Source of the DNA: Kiritimatiellia bacterium
GTDB taxonomy: Bacteria > Verrucomicrobiota > Kiritimatiellia > RFP12 > UBA1067
NCBI GenBank assembly: GCA_017936245.1
Contig: JAGBFY010000313.1
Span: 1 to 15,388 of the forward strand
Length of the DNA stretch: 15,388 nt
Reading direction: 5' to 3'
Shown here: positions 15,301 to 15,388 of the stretch, piece after piece
Layout of the letters: each line of letters starts with the position of its first letter
How positions within the stretch are numbered: position 1 is the stretch's first letter
Made by a program: the position numbers and the translations under genes
The notes under the pieces: generated by a model
The model's input: only the letters and a program-made list of their open reading frames with translations
What the model was told of the DNA's origin: nothing
Databases searched by the model: none

Positions 15301-15327
15301 AAAAAAAAGTCACCTCTCCTGAATGAT

Positions 15328-15345
15328 CTTCGCTATAATGCGAAG
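15328..15345 (+). promoter_or_regulatory. -10 box inside a perfect palindrome (promoter/operator)
   Basis: CTTCGC-TATAAT-GCGAAG is a perfect 6-base dyad with the -10 hexamer (15334-15339) as its spacer. It lies 28 bases before the GGGAG ribosome site region of the rightward gene. No good -35 box is seen 16-18 bases upstream, so the promoter may need an activator, while a regulator bound to the dyad would block it. Confidence 0.5.
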
Positions 15346-15360
15346 TGCTAACACAAACAA

Positions 15361-15365
15361 GGGAG
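15361..15365 (+). promoter_or_regulatory. Ribosome binding site of the rightward gene
   Basis: GGGAG stands 8 bases before the ATG at 15374, a standard spacing that fixes the start of the partial gene at the edge. Confidence 0.5.
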
Positions 15366-15373
15366 ATGACGGC

Positions 15374-15388
15374 ATGTATGATACCACA
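15374..15388 (+). CDS. Start of an unidentified rightward gene, partial
   Basis: Only five codons (Met-Tyr-Asp-Thr-Thr) are inside the window, so the product cannot be named. The call rests on the GGGAG ribosome site and the TATAAT box upstream. A second ATG four bases into the gene (15378-15380) is in another frame and less well spaced. Confidence 0.45.

Noticed and set aside
15190..15310. SRP (4.5S) RNA or 6S RNA in the GC-rich patch
   Set aside because: The conserved SRP core (GGAAGCAGC-type) and the 6S bubble layout could not be found on either strand.
14551..15351. Plus-strand open frames of 235-266 codons across the LUD gene and the intergenic region
   Set aside because: They are antisense to the LUD gene, whose motifs are clear, and run through the hairpin cluster without conserved features.
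1..15388. CRISPR array, transposon, integrase, toxin-antitoxin or phage defence genes
   Set aside because: No regularly spaced repeats, transposase or integrase motifs, or defence-type domains were seen; most genes are housekeeping or envelope functions.

Overview
The window looks like chromosomal DNA from an uncultured Gram-negative bacterium. My best guess is the Verrucomicrobiota/Kiritimatiellota/Lentisphaerota group, because of the style of the secreted SUMF1-like protein, its N-terminal domain and the adjacent CBM9-like protein. This placement is inference from protein style only. Outer-membrane efflux parts (TolC-like lipoprotein, HlyD-like adaptor) support a two-membrane envelope. All genes but one lie on the minus strand; the exception is a gene just beginning at the right edge. 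The leftmost ~3.4 kb looks less G+C-rich by eye than the rest.

Reading in the direction of transcription (right to left): a divergent intergenic region (15151-15373) holds two promoter candidates and a GC-rich cluster of hairpins. Next comes a LUD-domain protein, then one very long ORF joining an MTA/SAH-type deaminase (amidohydrolase) to a TolC-like outer-membrane lipoprotein. An HlyD/MacA-like adaptor, an ABC ATPase of the LolD/MacB type and the helicase RecD2 follow, all tightly spaced or overlapping. The efflux set has an outer-membrane part, an adaptor and an ATPase, but no permease in the window.

A 413-base gap (6810-7221) carries a long near-perfect hairpin and a good sigma-70-like promoter (TGGAGA-17-TATAAT). 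From it run proS (prolyl-tRNA synthetase), an FmdB-type zinc ribbon protein, aroQ (type II dehydroquinase) and a DUF58 protein, with gaps of 2 to 14 bases.

After 81 bases a second unit begins: an ECF sigma factor, its zinc-finger membrane anti-sigma factor, a secreted SUMF1/FGE-like protein without the catalytic cysteines, and a secreted CBM9-like protein that leaves the window. This looks like a cell-surface signalling or carbohydrate-response cassette. The anti-sigma ORF contains an in-frame internal start with its own strong Shine-Dalgarno, followed by a signal-peptide-like sequence, so it may hold a second, nested secreted product.

The points most worth checking are the deaminase/TolC fusion (a single missing base in an A4 run at 13309-13312 would explain it), the nested start inside the anti-sigma gene, the sigma/anti-sigma/secreted-protein cassette, the missing ABC permease, and the two structured intergenic elements. 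No CRISPR array, tRNA, rRNA, insertion sequence or phage gene was seen.
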